Notes: generated by a model not told the origin, from the letters alone. Shown: positions 28,528-37,348, counted from the first letter of the stretch. The stretch is DNA of 64,000 nucleotides from Oscillospiraceae bacterium (GCA_017515345.1 JAFWFZ010000028.1:1-64000), one strand, 5' to 3'. Translations and numbers: made by a program.

Positions 28528-29832
28528 ATGCAGGAAAAATACGAGAAGCTGTTTCACGAACTGAAGACGGAGGAGAACGTGGGACGGAGCTGGCTGAGCA
28601 CGGAGCAGGTCTATTTCCGCGGCACGCGGGACATGCCCGGCGCCACCATGCACTGCGGCTTTCAGGTGATCACGAAGCCGGTGGAGCTGTTCGACCAGCC
28701 GGTCTTCCGTCCGTGCAACGCCCATATGGTCTTTTTCGGCGCCGGATTCCCGGACGTGTTCAAGTCCTTCGACGCGGAGATCCACCTCTACATGGGCAAA
28801 AGTCTGGACGACATGGAGAAGATCGTGATCACGGAGCCCACCATCGTGAAGATCCCCAAGGGCTGGTGGCACGGGCCGCTGCGCATCGTGCGGACGGGAA
28901 AACCCCTCTTTTTCCAAAACGTGCTGTTCGCCGGCGAGGCGGACTGCGTCCAGCTTGCGGAGGGGGAGGACGGACTGCGGTATCACTACCTCCGGGAGAT
29001 CGACGGCGCTGAGGGCGACTTTTTCCGCTCCGGGCTGAAGTGCGCCCCCTGGCGGGCGGTGAACGAGGACGGGGTGGAGATCTACACGGAGGACGGCTCC
29101 TATGACGACACGAAGGCCCCCGACTCCCAGGGCTGCGTGGTGCGGCCAGGCTACGTGACGAACACGTATACGGAAGCGTCCGCGCTCCTGACGGCGAAGC
29201 CGCCCCTCCGGCCGGAGACGGCGAAGATGGTCCTGGCCGTACCCAGGGAGGAGACGAAGTGGGGACCCTGGTGTCCCTCGCCCCAGGCGTATTTCCGGGG
29301 CGACATCTACATGGAGGACTCCTACTACAACGTGGGCTTCCAGGTGTTCACCGCCGCGAACAATATGGAGGAGCCCCACTTCCATCAGGCGGTGGACGAG
29401 TACATCTTCTTCCTCAGCGCCGATCCCACGAAGCCCGGCGACTTCGACGCGGAGATCGAGTTCATGATCGGGGACGATCCGGACCACATGGAGTCCCGGA
29501 TGATCACGAAGCCCACCGTGGTGCGGCTGCCGCCCAATGTGTGGCACTGCCCCATCAAGTTCCGGCAGATGAAAAAGCCCCTGATCTTCCAGGCGGCCTT
29601 CCTGAACGGGACCTGGGGCACCATCACCCGGAAGGAGAACCCGGACCCCGACGCGTCGGCCCTTTTCGACCGGCACTACCGCTACGATTACATGGGCGAC
29701 AACGTGCGCTTCTGCAAATTCAACAGGCAGAAGCGGTGCAACATCTGCGGCGCCTGCTTCCCCAAAATGGACGAGATCGACTTCGACCGTCTGGACGAGG
29801 AGGAGCGCCGGGCAAAGGAGCAGCAGGACTGA
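28528..29832 (+). CDS. bicupin-like protein with C-terminal cysteine cluster
   Basis: A 434-residue protein of no named family known to me. It contains two copies of one unit. Both halves share Y-F-R-G, G-F-Q-V, F-D-A-E-I-x-x-x-x-G and a W-H pair. The second copy (residues ~240-365) carries cupin-type metal ligands H284-x-H286-x4-E291 and H340. In the first copy (~25-150) the matching positions are V59, R61 and H66, with only H115 kept, so it has probably lost its metal. The end holds C396, C404, C407 and C410, a likely zinc or Fe-S knuckle. GGGAGGAG precedes the ATG, and the gene at 29886 follows after 53 bp. Confidence 0.75.
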   Translation: MQEKYEKLFHELKTEENVGRSWLSTEQVYFRGTRDMPGATMHCGFQVITKPVELFDQPVFRPCNAHMVFFGAGFPDVFKSFDAEIHLYMGKSLDDMEKIVITEPTIVKIPKGWWHGPLRIVRTGKPLFFQNVLFAGEADCVQLAEGEDGLRYHYLREIDGAEGDFFRSGLKCAPWRAVNEDGVEIYTEDGSYDDTKAPDSQGCVVRPGYVTNTYTEASALLTAKPPLRPETAKMVLAVPREETKWGPWCPSPQAYFRGDIYMEDSYYNVGFQVFTAANNMEEPHFHQAVDEYIFFLSADPTKPGDFDAEIEFMIGDDPDHMESRMITKPTVVRLPPNVWHCPIKFRQMKKPLIFQAAFLNGTWGTITRKENPDPDASALFDRHYRYDYMGDNVRFCKFNRQKRCNICGACFPKMDEIDFDRLDEEERRAKEQQD

Positions 29833-29885
29833 CCTGCGCGACAACAGCGGGCGCGTCCCGCCGATCACATTGAAAGAGGTGCGAT

Positions 29886-31691
29886 ATGTTCAGGGTAAAA
29901 TACAGCGATTTGAATCTCAGTCAGGTACAGGCCCTCGTGGATCCCGCGAAGGCGCCGGAGCACGCCTCCCCCCTGTGCCCCTGCCTTGTCGGCAAAAAGC
30001 TGGAGCTGGTGCTGGATGAAAAGCCGGTGCCCGGTCCCGTCCTCCGCTATGAATTCCTCAGCGAGGACCGGCTTCTCCTCAGCGAGAACGGGGGCGAGCC
30101 CGCGGAGTGCGGCTACGGCGCCCTCTCCCACCGGCACATGACGCTGTTTTCCCACATGATCCCCGGCACCCTCCGGGGCTACACGGTGATCCTCAACCGG
30201 GAGACCAATGTGGTCACCGTATTCGAGATGTGGTTCATCGACCACGAGGGGACCGATTACCGGGAGTCCGGCATGGACGTGTTCGCCCCCTCGGCGCTGG
30301 ACGGCTTCATCAACCGTGAGGTGCAGCGCCAGGTCTACACCGGCTACGCGAAGGCCGAGGGCGCGGAGCCCCCGACGATCCGGGACAGCGTGACGCTGCG
30401 GCTGGACAACCGGATGATCCTGTGGGACGACGATCTTGGCAGGCGGCAGCTTTTCACCTACGCCACGTCCCTTTTCTGCACCATGGTGGAGCCCGACGCG
30501 CCGGACGGGGACGACGTGCTCACCTTCCCCTCCGACACGTATAAGATCAGCGATGACCTGTTTGTCTTCTCCTGCGGCGAGGTGGAGTACTCCGGCCGCC
30601 TGAGCGTGGAGGTGGTGGACATCCTCCTGAACGAGAAGATCGGCGTGATCCTGGGCATCGACGAAAAGGACCGGTACGAGTACAGCCTCTACCGGGGCAA
30701 GGGCCGCATGCTGGGCCAGCTCGCCACCTTCCACGACTTCAACGACAAGGGCCTCGTCCGCTCTCCCACCCATACCGAGCGGATGGACTACTCCCGCAGG
30801 GGCGCCCGGGCCACCTACCGTACCAGCGTCCTGGCCCACCCCTTCAACGAGGATATGATGCGCGAGTTCGCCAAAGCGCCCCACATCTTCCCCTCCATGC
30901 AGCAGGGCGAGCAGCAGATGATGTCCTCCAAGGAGCTCATGGGCGAGAGCGACCTGTGCGTGGGGAAGGAGATCTCCCTCCGGTTCGACGACGGGGCCGC
31001 CTGGGACTACCGGTTCCCCTCGATCCACGAGCTGGAGTTCAGGAAGCCCGGCGAGGCGGAGTGGCACAGGGAGATGTGCAAGCCCTTCCGGCTGGATGAC
31101 GGCCTTGTGGCGGTGGGGCACTACTGCTCCGCCGAATACCCGCCCACGAGCCACATCCTGTTCCTGGACTTCCACAACGGCTGCGCCACCTGCATCGAGG
31201 CGGTGCTGGGCAGCAAGAACGACCTGAGGGACGTGGAGCCCCGCTACCACTTCGGCTATATGATCACCGAGGGCGTGGAGCCTCCGCGGCTCATGCGCCA
31301 CGGCTTCACCAGGGAGCTGCTGGGCCGGTCCTTCACCTGGACCTATTCGGATATGATGTCCTCCCAGCACATCTACAACTCCCCCCACTCCTACTCCTGG
31401 ACGATCATCAACAACACAAAGCCCGGCGACCCCATGAACCGGGCCGGCGGCTACGTTTGGAGCAGTCCCTGCGAGTATATCAAGCTCCGCAAGGACGTGT
31501 ATGTGATGAACTGGGTGGAGCAGAAATGGGAAGGCATCATGGGCTGCGCCGCCATGAACCTGCGGCTCATGCACGACTGCGGTTTCACCTTCGGCGTGGG
31601 CATGGGCGGCGACTGCGTCATGATCGAGGTCATGGGCGCGCTGGCACGACCCGCCGGCTCCGTCGACCTCTCCGGAGTATACGAGCTCTGA
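29886..31691 (+). CDS. large protein of about four MoaF/calycin-like units
   Basis: A 601-residue protein without a signal peptide. Four segments follow one pattern: roughly residues 33-125, 150-270, 345-455 and 455-595. Each has a G-x-x-L/I-x-L-x-F/D strand start, an aromatic Y-x-F/W turn, and paired strands such as Y-T-V-I-L-N-R and H-I-L-F-L-D-F. The last contains F-T-W-T-Y-S-D-M-M-S-S-Q-H-I-Y-N and S-W-T-I-I-N-N, which resemble MoaF-type calycin domains. The beta-barrel design suggests binding of a small hydrophobic ligand. It is paired with the bicupin gene and ends at a repeat element and a terminator. Function unknown; domain name tentative. Confidence 0.65.
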   Translation: MFRVKYSDLNLSQVQALVDPAKAPEHASPLCPCLVGKKLELVLDEKPVPGPVLRYEFLSEDRLLLSENGGEPAECGYGALSHRHMTLFSHMIPGTLRGYTVILNRETNVVTVFEMWFIDHEGTDYRESGMDVFAPSALDGFINREVQRQVYTGYAKAEGAEPPTIRDSVTLRLDNRMILWDDDLGRRQLFTYATSLFCTMVEPDAPDGDDVLTFPSDTYKISDDLFVFSCGEVEYSGRLSVEVVDILLNEKIGVILGIDEKDRYEYSLYRGKGRMLGQLATFHDFNDKGLVRSPTHTERMDYSRRGARATYRTSVLAHPFNEDMMREFAKAPHIFPSMQQGEQQMMSSKELMGESDLCVGKEISLRFDDGAAWDYRFPSIHELEFRKPGEAEWHREMCKPFRLDDGLVAVGHYCSAEYPPTSHILFLDFHNGCATCIEAVLGSKNDLRDVEPRYHFGYMITEGVEPPRLMRHGFTRELLGRSFTWTYSDMMSSQHIYNSPHSYSWTIINNTKPGDPMNRAGGYVWSSPCEYIKLRKDVYVMNWVEQKWEGIMGCAAMNLRLMHDCGFTFGVGMGGDCVMIEVMGALARPAGSVDLSGVYEL

Positions 31692-31693
31692 TC

Positions 31694-31733
31694 TCAAATC
31701 GCACCCGCTTCGTTGGGCTGCGATTTGAGGGGG
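31694..31733 (+). repeat. stop-codon-proximal intergenic repeat, copy A
   Basis: Starts 2 nt after the stop of the 29886 gene. TCAAATCGCA pairs with TGCGATTTGA to make a hairpin and is followed by GGGG. Related copies lie at 43053, 50958, 58984 and 62899. Confidence 0.65.
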
Positions 31734-31761
31734 GCGAACTCCGCGATGCCCGCATAAGCAG

Positions 31762-31799
31762 AAAACGATCCCGGAAACGAACGTTTCCGGGATCGTTTT
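31762..31799 (+). terminator. bidirectional terminator
   Basis: An 18-bp near-perfect stem (AAAACGATCCCGGAAACG and its complement) with T-runs on both strands; serves the 29886 gene and the convergent NlpC/P60 gene. Confidence 0.9.
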
Positions 31800-31813
31800 T
31801 TATTCACGTTTGG

Positions 31814-32788
31814 TTACTCTTCTTCGGGGAGGATGATGCGTTTTGCGGCGTAATAGAAGCTCTGGTACCAGTCGCTCGTCAGATCGGAGATGATGACGCC
31901 GACGCCGTAATCCGAGGCGTGGACCACCTGGTCGTTACCCAGGTAGATGCCCACATGGGCGATGTCATTGCCTCCGTCGTAGGAGAAGAAGACCAGGTCG
32001 CCGGGGAGCATATCCTCATAGGCCACCTCCACGCCGTACATGCGGTACTGGCTGTTGGAGCCATGGTACAGGTTATAGCCGAACTGGGCGTACACATAGG
32101 TCACGAGGCCGGAGCAGTCGAAGCCGCCCTCCTCCGGGGAGTCGCCGCCGTAGACATAGTCGTAACCCACGAACTGGACGGCGTAATCCGCGATCCGCTG
32201 GCCGAGGGCGATAGTCTCGTCATTGGAGGGAGGCGCGGGGGTGTGGAATTGGGTCTTGCCCACGGGGTCGGTGCTCAGTCCCGCCTGGGAGGGACGGTAG
32301 GAGGACCAGATCTCCACGTAGTCGGAGCGCATATAGCCCGTCTTGTCCCCGATGCGGACCTTGTACCAGCCGTTTTCGATCCCCAGCACGGTGAGGATAT
32401 CGCCGGTGTTGAGGACGCCGTAGCTCTGGCTTTTCGTGGTGGGCTCCTCCCGCATGTTCACTTCCTCGTCCGTGACCTTGCCCAGCGCGAGGAGATCCGC
32501 CTCGGGCGAGATGCCGGAGAGGTAGCGGCCGGGCACGTAGCCCACGATGCCGTTGTAGTTGATGCGGTACCAGGCGCCAGCCTTTTCCAGCACCACGACT
32601 ACGGAGCCGCGGCTCAGCCGGGCGATGACGGCGCCGTCGGCGCCGGGCTCGCTGCGGACGCTGATATGCTCCGCCTCCACCGCGGCGACGCCGGAGGCAA
32701 CGCCTGCCGCCTCGGCGGTGATGACCGCCAGGGACGCCGTGATCAGCAGCGCCAGCAGCAGGGCGGTCAGTTTTTTCGCTGTTTTCAT
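31814..32788 (-). CDS. secreted NlpC/P60 peptidoglycan hydrolase with two SH3b domains
   Basis: A 324-residue exported protein. It has a signal peptide (basic start, hydrophobic core, A-E-A-A cleavage region near 28), two bacterial SH3 domains (~35-95 and ~103-165), and a C-terminal NlpC/P60 domain with F-D-C-S-G-L (catalytic Cys), H-V-G-I-Y-L-G and V-V-H-A-S. Such enzymes cut D-gamma-Glu-diamino-acid bonds in the cell wall. It lies ~10 bp after the 33083 gene in one transcript. An in-frame GTG directly before the ATG is an alternative start. Confidence 0.9.
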   Translation of the reverse strand: MKTAKKLTALLLALLITASLAVITAEAAGVASGVAAVEAEHISVRSEPGADGAVIARLSRGSVVVVLEKAGAWYRINYNGIVGYVPGRYLSGISPEADLLALGKVTDEEVNMREEPTTKSQSYGVLNTGDILTVLGIENGWYKVRIGDKTGYMRSDYVEIWSSYRPSQAGLSTDPVGKTQFHTPAPPSNDETIALGQRIADYAVQFVGYDYVYGGDSPEEGGFDCSGLVTYVYAQFGYNLYHGSNSQYRMYGVEVAYEDMLPGDLVFFSYDGGNDIAHVGIYLGNDQVVHASDYGVGVIISDLTSDWYQSFYYAAKRIILPEEE

Positions 32789-32798
32789 CACATTCCCC

Positions 32799-33083
32799 TT
32801 ACTTGGAGGCGAGAGCCCTGTCCAGCCATACGGCGGCTACGTCCATAGCGGAGTAGAAGCTGTTCTTCTCGCTCTTCTTCACCACCCGGTCCCTGGACTT
32901 GAGGTCGGGATCTGTGAGCTGGAGCTGGACGGAGATACGGGTCGCCACCTCCATATCCTTGACCTTCTTTGTCTCGGAGACCTGCATCATGATGATGTAT
33001 TTGTCGTCCATGCTGCCGTAGTAGATCAGATTGTCCTTCCGCCTGAGGGGATGGTTTTTATATTCAAGGACTGTTGAAGCCAT
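32799..33083 (-). CDS. conserved hypothetical 94-residue protein
   Basis: A small, charged, probably cytosolic protein without membrane segments or known motif. It begins M-A-S-T-V-L-E-Y-K-N-H-P-L-R-R-K and ends V-W-L-D-R-A-L-A-S-K. GGAGG lies seven bases upstream. It is the first gene of a transcript with the wall hydrolase and has a clear promoter, which supports it as real. I assign no function. Confidence 0.7.
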   Translation of the reverse strand: MASTVLEYKNHPLRRKDNLIYYGSMDDKYIIMMQVSETKKVKDMEVATRISVQLQLTDPDLKSRDRVVKKSEKNSFYSAMDVAAVWLDRALASK

Positions 33084-33118
33084 AGCTGCCTCCTTACCGA
33101 TTCAAAAAATGTAACCAG

Positions 33119-33147
33119 ATTGTAACACATTGTTTCCCCTGTGTCAA
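33119..33147 (-). promoter_or_regulatory. sigma-A promoter
   Basis: TTGACA (33142-33147), 17 bp and TACAAT (33119-33124) on the minus strand, driving the 33083 gene and the NlpC/P60 gene. Confidence 0.8.
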
Positions 33148-33232
33148 CCCGTATACCGATTTGGCATATGGGCGCCAGTTTTTGCCAGACGCCCCCTGGG
33201 TACGAGGCCTGTGCCGCACTATCGCGGCGCGC

Positions 33233-33265
33233 AAAAACTCCCCGGTCCGGAAACGGGCCGGGGAG
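33233..33265 (-). terminator. terminator after the 33302 gene
   Basis: On the minus strand CTCCCCGG...CCGGGGAG closes a stem followed by TTTTTGC. Confidence 0.8.
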
Positions 33266-33301
33266 CGCAGACCGGCGAGACGGTCCGATTTGCGGCGTTC
33301 G

Positions 33302-33544
33302 TCAGTCCAGGTCGACGCCCCAGCCTGACACCATCTTGTAAAGCAGCTTTGCCAGCGCCACGGTGCCCTCTCTCGTGAGGAGGACGCTGGCCACGTCGTC
33401 GCACACCTGGGCGGACACGTCGGTGAGCTGACCGCTCTGCATGGAGAAGTTGTGCTCCGTGTACACGTGGGTGAAGGTGAGGGCGACCTCGGATTTCGTC
33501 TTGTTGTGAGTCACGTTGAACGTGTTGCTGAATACCGGCTTCAT
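33302..33544 (-). CDS. conserved hypothetical 80-residue protein
   Basis: A short protein with no signal or membrane segment. The N-terminal half looks like beta-strands (V-F-S-N-T-F-N-V, V-A-L-T-F-T-H-V-Y), and the C-terminal half looks helical. GAGGTGA before the ATG overlaps the end of the nitroreductase gene, from which it is separated by 9 bp, so it belongs to that operon. Function unknown. Confidence 0.65.
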   Translation of the reverse strand: MKPVFSNTFNVTHNKTKSEVALTFTHVYTEHNFSMQSGQLTDVSAQVCDDVASVLLTREGTVALAKLLYKMVSGWGVDLD

Positions 33545-33553
33545 ACTGTCACC

Positions 33554-34123
33554 TCACCCGATATAGGCGACCAGGTTTTCCCGTCTGGGAGCCCGTTCGC
33601 CAAGCGTCTCGTCGGGGTAGCCCAGGGAGACGGCATAGTACGGCTCGTACCCGTTGGGGATCTTCAGGGCGGAGTACATCCAGTCTCCGTCGGGGCCGGA
33701 GAGGCAGAACTTGAACGACGCGATGTAGCAGGAGCCCAGCCCCAGCGCCTCGGCGCCGATGCAGATGTTCTCAGCCGCGTTGGCGCAGTCCGCGATGGTA
33801 AACTCCTCCGGATTGTCGCCGCAGCAGCCGGAGATGATGATGGCGGCGGGGGCATGGTGGAAGTTGTCGAAGGCGGGGTCCCTGGCCCGCTCCGTCATGG
33901 CTCCCTCCGGCAGGGAGAGGATGAAGTCCCGGTTGCATTTGGAGATCCGGTCCAGCACGGCCCGGTCCGTCACCACGGAGAAGAACCAGGGCTGGATGCC
34001 CCTGGCCGTGGCCGCGAATTTGCCGCAGTCCACCAGGATATCCAGCAGCTCGCGGGGCACGGGGGTATCCTTGTATTTCCTGATGCTGCGTCGCCCAAGG
34101 ATCGTTTTGATGGTTTCGTTCAT
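33554..34123 (-). CDS. nitroreductase-family flavoprotein
   Basis: A 189-residue FMN-dependent NAD(P)H oxidoreductase. It begins with the family's R-R-S-I-R-K-Y motif (FMN phosphate contact), has A-P-A-A-I-I-I-S-G in the central strand and G-A-E-A-L-G-L-G-S-C-Y-I in the C-terminal helix that contacts FMN. Substrate preference cannot be told. It lies 25 bp after the TSCPD gene and 9 bp before the 80-residue gene on one transcript. Confidence 0.88.
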   Translation of the reverse strand: MNETIKTILGRRSIRKYKDTPVPRELLDILVDCGKFAATARGIQPWFFSVVTDRAVLDRISKCNRDFILSLPEGAMTERARDPAFDNFHHAPAAIIISGCCGDNPEEFTIADCANAAENICIGAEALGLGSCYIASFKFCLSGPDGDWMYSALKIPNGYEPYYAVSLGYPDETLGERAPRRENLVAYIG

Positions 34124-34148
34124 ATGCGCTCCCTTCTGTTTCGTAAGA

Positions 34149-34394
34149 TCACTCGTTCATGGCCTGCTCGATCGCGTATGTGAGCTGATCGGGGCAGGAT
34201 GTGGGCTTGAAGCCGCACCGGATGCCCCGCAGCCGCGCGATCACATCCTCGGCGGGCATGCCCTCCACCAGCCGCGCCACCCCCTGGAGATTCCCGGGGC
34301 AGCCGCCGTGGAACCGGACCGACGTGACAATACCGTCCCGCACCTCCACGTCGATCTGGCGCGCGCATGTCCCTCTCGTGGCGTATGAGATCAT
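34149..34394 (-). CDS. TSCPD-domain protein
   Basis: An 81-residue protein named for its T-S-C-P-D motif near residues 65-69, with further conserved cysteines at C9, in G-G-C-P-G-N and in R-C-G-F. This short domain also occurs at the C-terminus of B12-dependent ribonucleotide reductases, where the cysteines are redox or metal active. Stand-alone copies are common in Clostridia. It is first in the transcript with the nitroreductase, behind its own promoter. Confidence 0.85.
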   Translation of the reverse strand: MISYATRGTCARQIDVEVRDGIVTSVRFHGGCPGNLQGVARLVEGMPAEDVIARLRGIRCGFKPTSCPDQLTYAIEQAMNE

Positions 34395-34444
34395 TCGCTA
34401 ACCCTCTTTCCCGTTAAGTTCGCGCTGTGCGCATTATTTAGAAA

Positions 34445-34473
34445 AGTATACCACAGTTTGTCCGCCTTGACAA
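34445..34473 (-). promoter_or_regulatory. sigma-A promoter of the TSCPD/nitroreductase operon
   Basis: TTGTCA (34468-34473), 17 bp and TATACT (34445-34450) on the minus strand. Confidence 0.75.
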
Positions 34474-34533
34474 ACATATTCGTGCCGCCGCGCGCATAGA
34501 ATGTCCGTATACAGACTGCGGAGGTGACGGGAA

Positions 34534-35646
34534 ATGAGGAGAAGGCGGCGGGACAGGTCCGCTGTGATGCGCAGCGCCAGGGCGGTAAAGGGCGCCGCGG
34601 TGCTGCTGGCGCTGTTTTCCGCACTGCGGCTGCTGTCCACCCTGGGCGCGGAGGACGCCATGGACGGACTGCTGGCGGACATCGTCTCCCGGGACGGGGT
34701 AACGGAGGCGATCCTGTGCATGGAGCTGGGCGGAGAGAGCGCGGAGCCCTCTCCCGCAGAGCTGTCACCGGAGCCGGAGACGCCCGCGCCGAAAGCGCAG
34801 GAGCGGCTTCGGGCCCCCCTGTCCGCCCGAAGCGTCGCGGCGGAGAGCGCGGACGAGCGCATCCCCGTGCGGGAACTGAAGCGGGTGTTCTCCGGCGATC
34901 TCTCCGCCGAGCGCCTGTCGGTGAAGAACTACACGGATTACGACATCGACTGCACGGCGCTGCTGAACGAGCCGCTCACGCTCCGCGACACGTCCGCAGA
35001 CGGTCCGCTGGTGCTGGTGATCCACACCCACGGGAGCGAGGCCTACGCCCCCGACCCCGGCGATACCTATGAGGAGTCCGACCCCTCCCGCACGGAGGAC
35101 AAAACCCACAGCGTCATCCGCGTGGGCGACGAGCTGACGGCTGCCCTGGCGGAGCGGGGCATCCCTGCGGTCCACGACCGGGAGCTCTACGACTACCCCA
35201 GCTACACGGGTTCCTACGCCCGGTCCCTGGAATCGGTGGAGGCGTGGCTGGAGGCGTACCCCTCCCTCCAGCTCGTCGTCGATCTGCACCGGGACGCCAT
35301 CGAGAACGAGGACGGCACCTATGTCCGCACCGTCGCCAGCTTCCCCGGGGTCGAGAGCGCCCAGGTGATGCTGGTGGCGGGTACCGACTATTCCGGGCTG
35401 GAGCATCCGGCCTGGCGGGAGAACCTGAAGCTGGCCCTGCGCCTCCAGTACGCCATGGAGGCTCTGTATCCTACCCTGGCGCGGCCCCTGAACATCTCCC
35501 AGTACCGGTATAACCAGGACGTTTGCCCCGGCGCTTTAATCGTGGAGGTGGGCACCAACGGGAACACACTCAGCGAGGCGGTGACGGCCGTCCGGCTGTT
35601 TGCCGACGCCGCCGCGGAGGTCGTCGGGACACTGGAAAAAAATTAA
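34534..35646 (+). CDS. spoIIP: stage II sporulation protein P
   Basis: A 370-residue membrane-anchored peptidoglycan amidase/endopeptidase needed for engulfment in sporulation. An N-terminal membrane helix (~19-38) and a Glu/Pro-rich linker (~68-90) precede the catalytic domain. The metal-site blocks are present: V-I-H-T-H-G-S-E-A-Y, V-D-L-H-R-D-A and V-E-V-G-T-N-G-N-T. This is strong evidence of spore formation. The GGAGGTGACGGGAA region precedes the ATG. No sigma-E-type promoter could be defined confidently. Confidence 0.93.
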   Translation: MRRRRRDRSAVMRSARAVKGAAVLLALFSALRLLSTLGAEDAMDGLLADIVSRDGVTEAILCMELGGESAEPSPAELSPEPETPAPKAQERLRAPLSARSVAAESADERIPVRELKRVFSGDLSAERLSVKNYTDYDIDCTALLNEPLTLRDTSADGPLVLVIHTHGSEAYAPDPGDTYEESDPSRTEDKTHSVIRVGDELTAALAERGIPAVHDRELYDYPSYTGSYARSLESVEAWLEAYPSLQLVVDLHRDAIENEDGTYVRTVASFPGVESAQVMLVAGTDYSGLEHPAWRENLKLALRLQYAMEALYPTLARPLNISQYRYNQDVCPGALIVEVGTNGNTLSEAVTAVRLFADAAAEVVGTLEKN

Positions 35647-35655
35647 GAAAGCGTA

Positions 35656-35684
35656 TTGACAAACCTAACGCCCGCAGATATAAT
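35656..35684 (+). promoter_or_regulatory. consensus promoter of tRNA-Leu
   Basis: TTGACA (35656-35661), 17 bp and TATAAT (35679-35684), as expected for a stable RNA gene. Confidence 0.9.
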
Positions 35685-35698
35685 AACCTTTGCTATTT

Positions 35699-35784
35699 GC
35701 GAGAGTGCTGGAACAGGTAGACAGGCACGTTTGAGGGGCGTGTGCAGACACTGCGTGTGGGTTCAAGTCCCATCTCTCGCACCA
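35699..35784 (+). tRNA. tRNA-Leu (anticodon GAG)
   Basis: An 86-nt class II tRNA. The acceptor stem is GCGAGAG with CTCTCGC, and CCA is encoded. The anticodon stem CACGT/GCGTG closes a TTGAGGG loop, giving GAG, which reads CUC and CUU. The variable arm is long, and the T loop reads GGGTTCAAGTCCC. Confidence 0.93.
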
Positions 35785-35826
35785 CGTCGTCGCGGACATC
35801 GTATCGTTCGCGACGGCGTTTTCTTT
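35785..35826 (+). terminator. tRNA terminator
   Basis: CGTCGTCGCG pairs with CGCGACGGCG and is followed by TTTTCTTTTT. Confidence 0.75.
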
Positions 35827-35940
35827 TTCACAGCATACGACGTCTCTCGTTTACTCCGCTGCTTCTCCTTCCCGGATCGACCCGCTTCGCCGGACGTCGA
35901 TTCGGAGATCGCGTTTGTCGTTAACTTTATTTGTATCAAA

Positions 35941-35974
35941 GAGGGGAGGTCCCGTACGGGACCTCCCCTCTTTT
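35941..35974 (-). terminator. palindromic terminator after the DUF4353-like gene
   Basis: A 30-bp perfect palindrome centred on CCCGTACGGG, with TTTT on the plus strand and TTT on the minus strand; it can end transcription from both sides. Confidence 0.75.
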
Positions 35975-36043
35975 GGCGCCTCTGCGCGTTTTGACCGCGG
36001 CTTTTCTCAGGCGGGTCGGAAAAGCCGGGGAGACGGAATCCTG

Positions 36044-37348
36044 TTAAGGGCGCCAGCCACCTCTCATACCGCCCATATCTCCGCCGAAGCCGCCTCCGCC
36101 CATCATCTGGTTGGGGATCTCGCTGACCTGCCGGCCGTTGACGATGATCGTACCGCCGTTGTACTGGGCTGTGCCGTCACAGTCGAAAGAGGACTGGCCG
36201 GTCACGTCGATGGTGCCGCCGTTGACGACTATATTGCCGTTGGAATCGATGCCGTCGGTGTCGCCGGCGCCCATGACAATGGTCAGGGTCCCGTCGTTCA
36301 TCTCAAAGGTCGGGGTGCAGACAGAGGACTTCCGGGCCGCGTTGACGCCGTCGTCGGAGGCGGAGATCCGGATATCGCCGCCGTTGATCTGAATGTAGGT
36401 CGCCTCCAGCCCCTCGGCCGCCGTGATGTCGAACGTACCGCCGTCGATCTGCAGCAGGGTGGTAGCGTGGATCGCATCGTCATTGACCTGGATCACGAAG
36501 CTGCCGCCCGCGATGTAGATGCTGCCCAGGGTCTCGTCGTCTCCGTTCTCGGCGTGCAGGCCGTCCTCCGACGCATAAAGGGTGAAGCTGCCGTCCGCAA
36601 TGGCGAGGCTGTCCTTGGCGCGGATCGCGTGGCTGTCTGCTGAGATTTCATAGACGCCGCCGGTGATCGTCACCTCGTCCTTGCCGACAATGCCGCTCCC
36701 GGCGGGGGAGCTGATCCGGAGCGTGCCGGTCCCGTTGAAGGTGATGTCGTCCTTCGCGAAGATCACGGCGTCCACATCGTTTTCGTCCTTCTGCGTGAAG
36801 GACCCGCCGTTTGCGAGGGTATTCTCGGTCCCGTCCGCCAGGGTGACAAAGACCTTGTCTGCCTGCTTGACATATATGGCCGCGTAGTCGGAGGCCTGGA
36901 TGCTCACGCCCGCGAGCACGAGCTGGACCTTGTCCTCCTTGGCCGCGTCCACAACGATGGTCCCGTCCTCCAGGGTGCCGGAGAGAATGTAGGTGCCTTC
37001 GCCGGTGATCGTCACGGTGCCGCCGGTTATCTGCACCGTCTCGGAGGAGGCTTCGGCGGCCGTGCCGTTCAGGGAGATCGTCACAGCCTCGCCGGCATCG
37101 TATTCCCCGGAGAGATCCCGGTTGGAGAATGCCTCGCTTTCATCCGCGCTTTCTGCATCGCTTTCGCTGCTGCCTGCCGATTCGGCAACGGTGCTTGCCG
37201 GGCTGGCCGATCCTTCGGAAGAGGGGGTTTGCGCTGCGCTTGCCGTTCCCGCAGCCCGGCTTCCCGCCGTGCCGCAGCCGGACAGGATCAGGGCCGACGC
37301 CAGGAGCAGGGCAAGAAGGATGAGAGATTTATTCTTTAGATGAGTCAT
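36044..37348 (-). CDS. carbohydrate-binding DUF4353-like lipoprotein
   Basis: A 434-residue exported lipoprotein with lipobox L-S-G-C near residue 25. A Ser/Ala-rich linker leads to a long parallel beta-helix of repeated G-T/G-V-x-I-T/S-A turns (residues ~90-400), ending in a Gly/Met-rich tail. It resembles the cellulose/pectin-binding Cthe_2159 family (DUF4353), which often travels with CotH, VTC-domain and DUF4956 genes; the last two lie ~2.5 kb away, while CotH is absent. ATG 37348 has GGAGGG upstream. A 31-bp element shared with the VTC operon lies in its promoter region. Confidence 0.8.
   Translation of the reverse strand: MTHLKNKSLILLALLLASALILSGCGTAGSRAAGTASAAQTPSSEGSASPASTVAESAGSSESDAESADESEAFSNRDLSGEYDAGEAVTISLNGTAAEASSETVQITGGTVTITGEGTYILSGTLEDGTIVVDAAKEDKVQLVLAGVSIQASDYAAIYVKQADKVFVTLADGTENTLANGGSFTQKDENDVDAVIFAKDDITFNGTGTLRISSPAGSGIVGKDEVTITGGVYEISADSHAIRAKDSLAIADGSFTLYASEDGLHAENGDDETLGSIYIAGGSFVIQVNDDAIHATTLLQIDGGTFDITAAEGLEATYIQINGGDIRISASDDGVNAARKSSVCTPTFEMNDGTLTIVMGAGDTDGIDSNGNIVVNGGTIDVTGQSSFDCDGTAQYNGGTIIVNGRQVSEIPNQMMGGGGFGGDMGGMRGGWRP

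Noticed and set aside
33130-33378. Short plus-strand frames before the 33302 gene
   Set aside because: They lie over a terminator and the opposite small gene and have no plausible start region.
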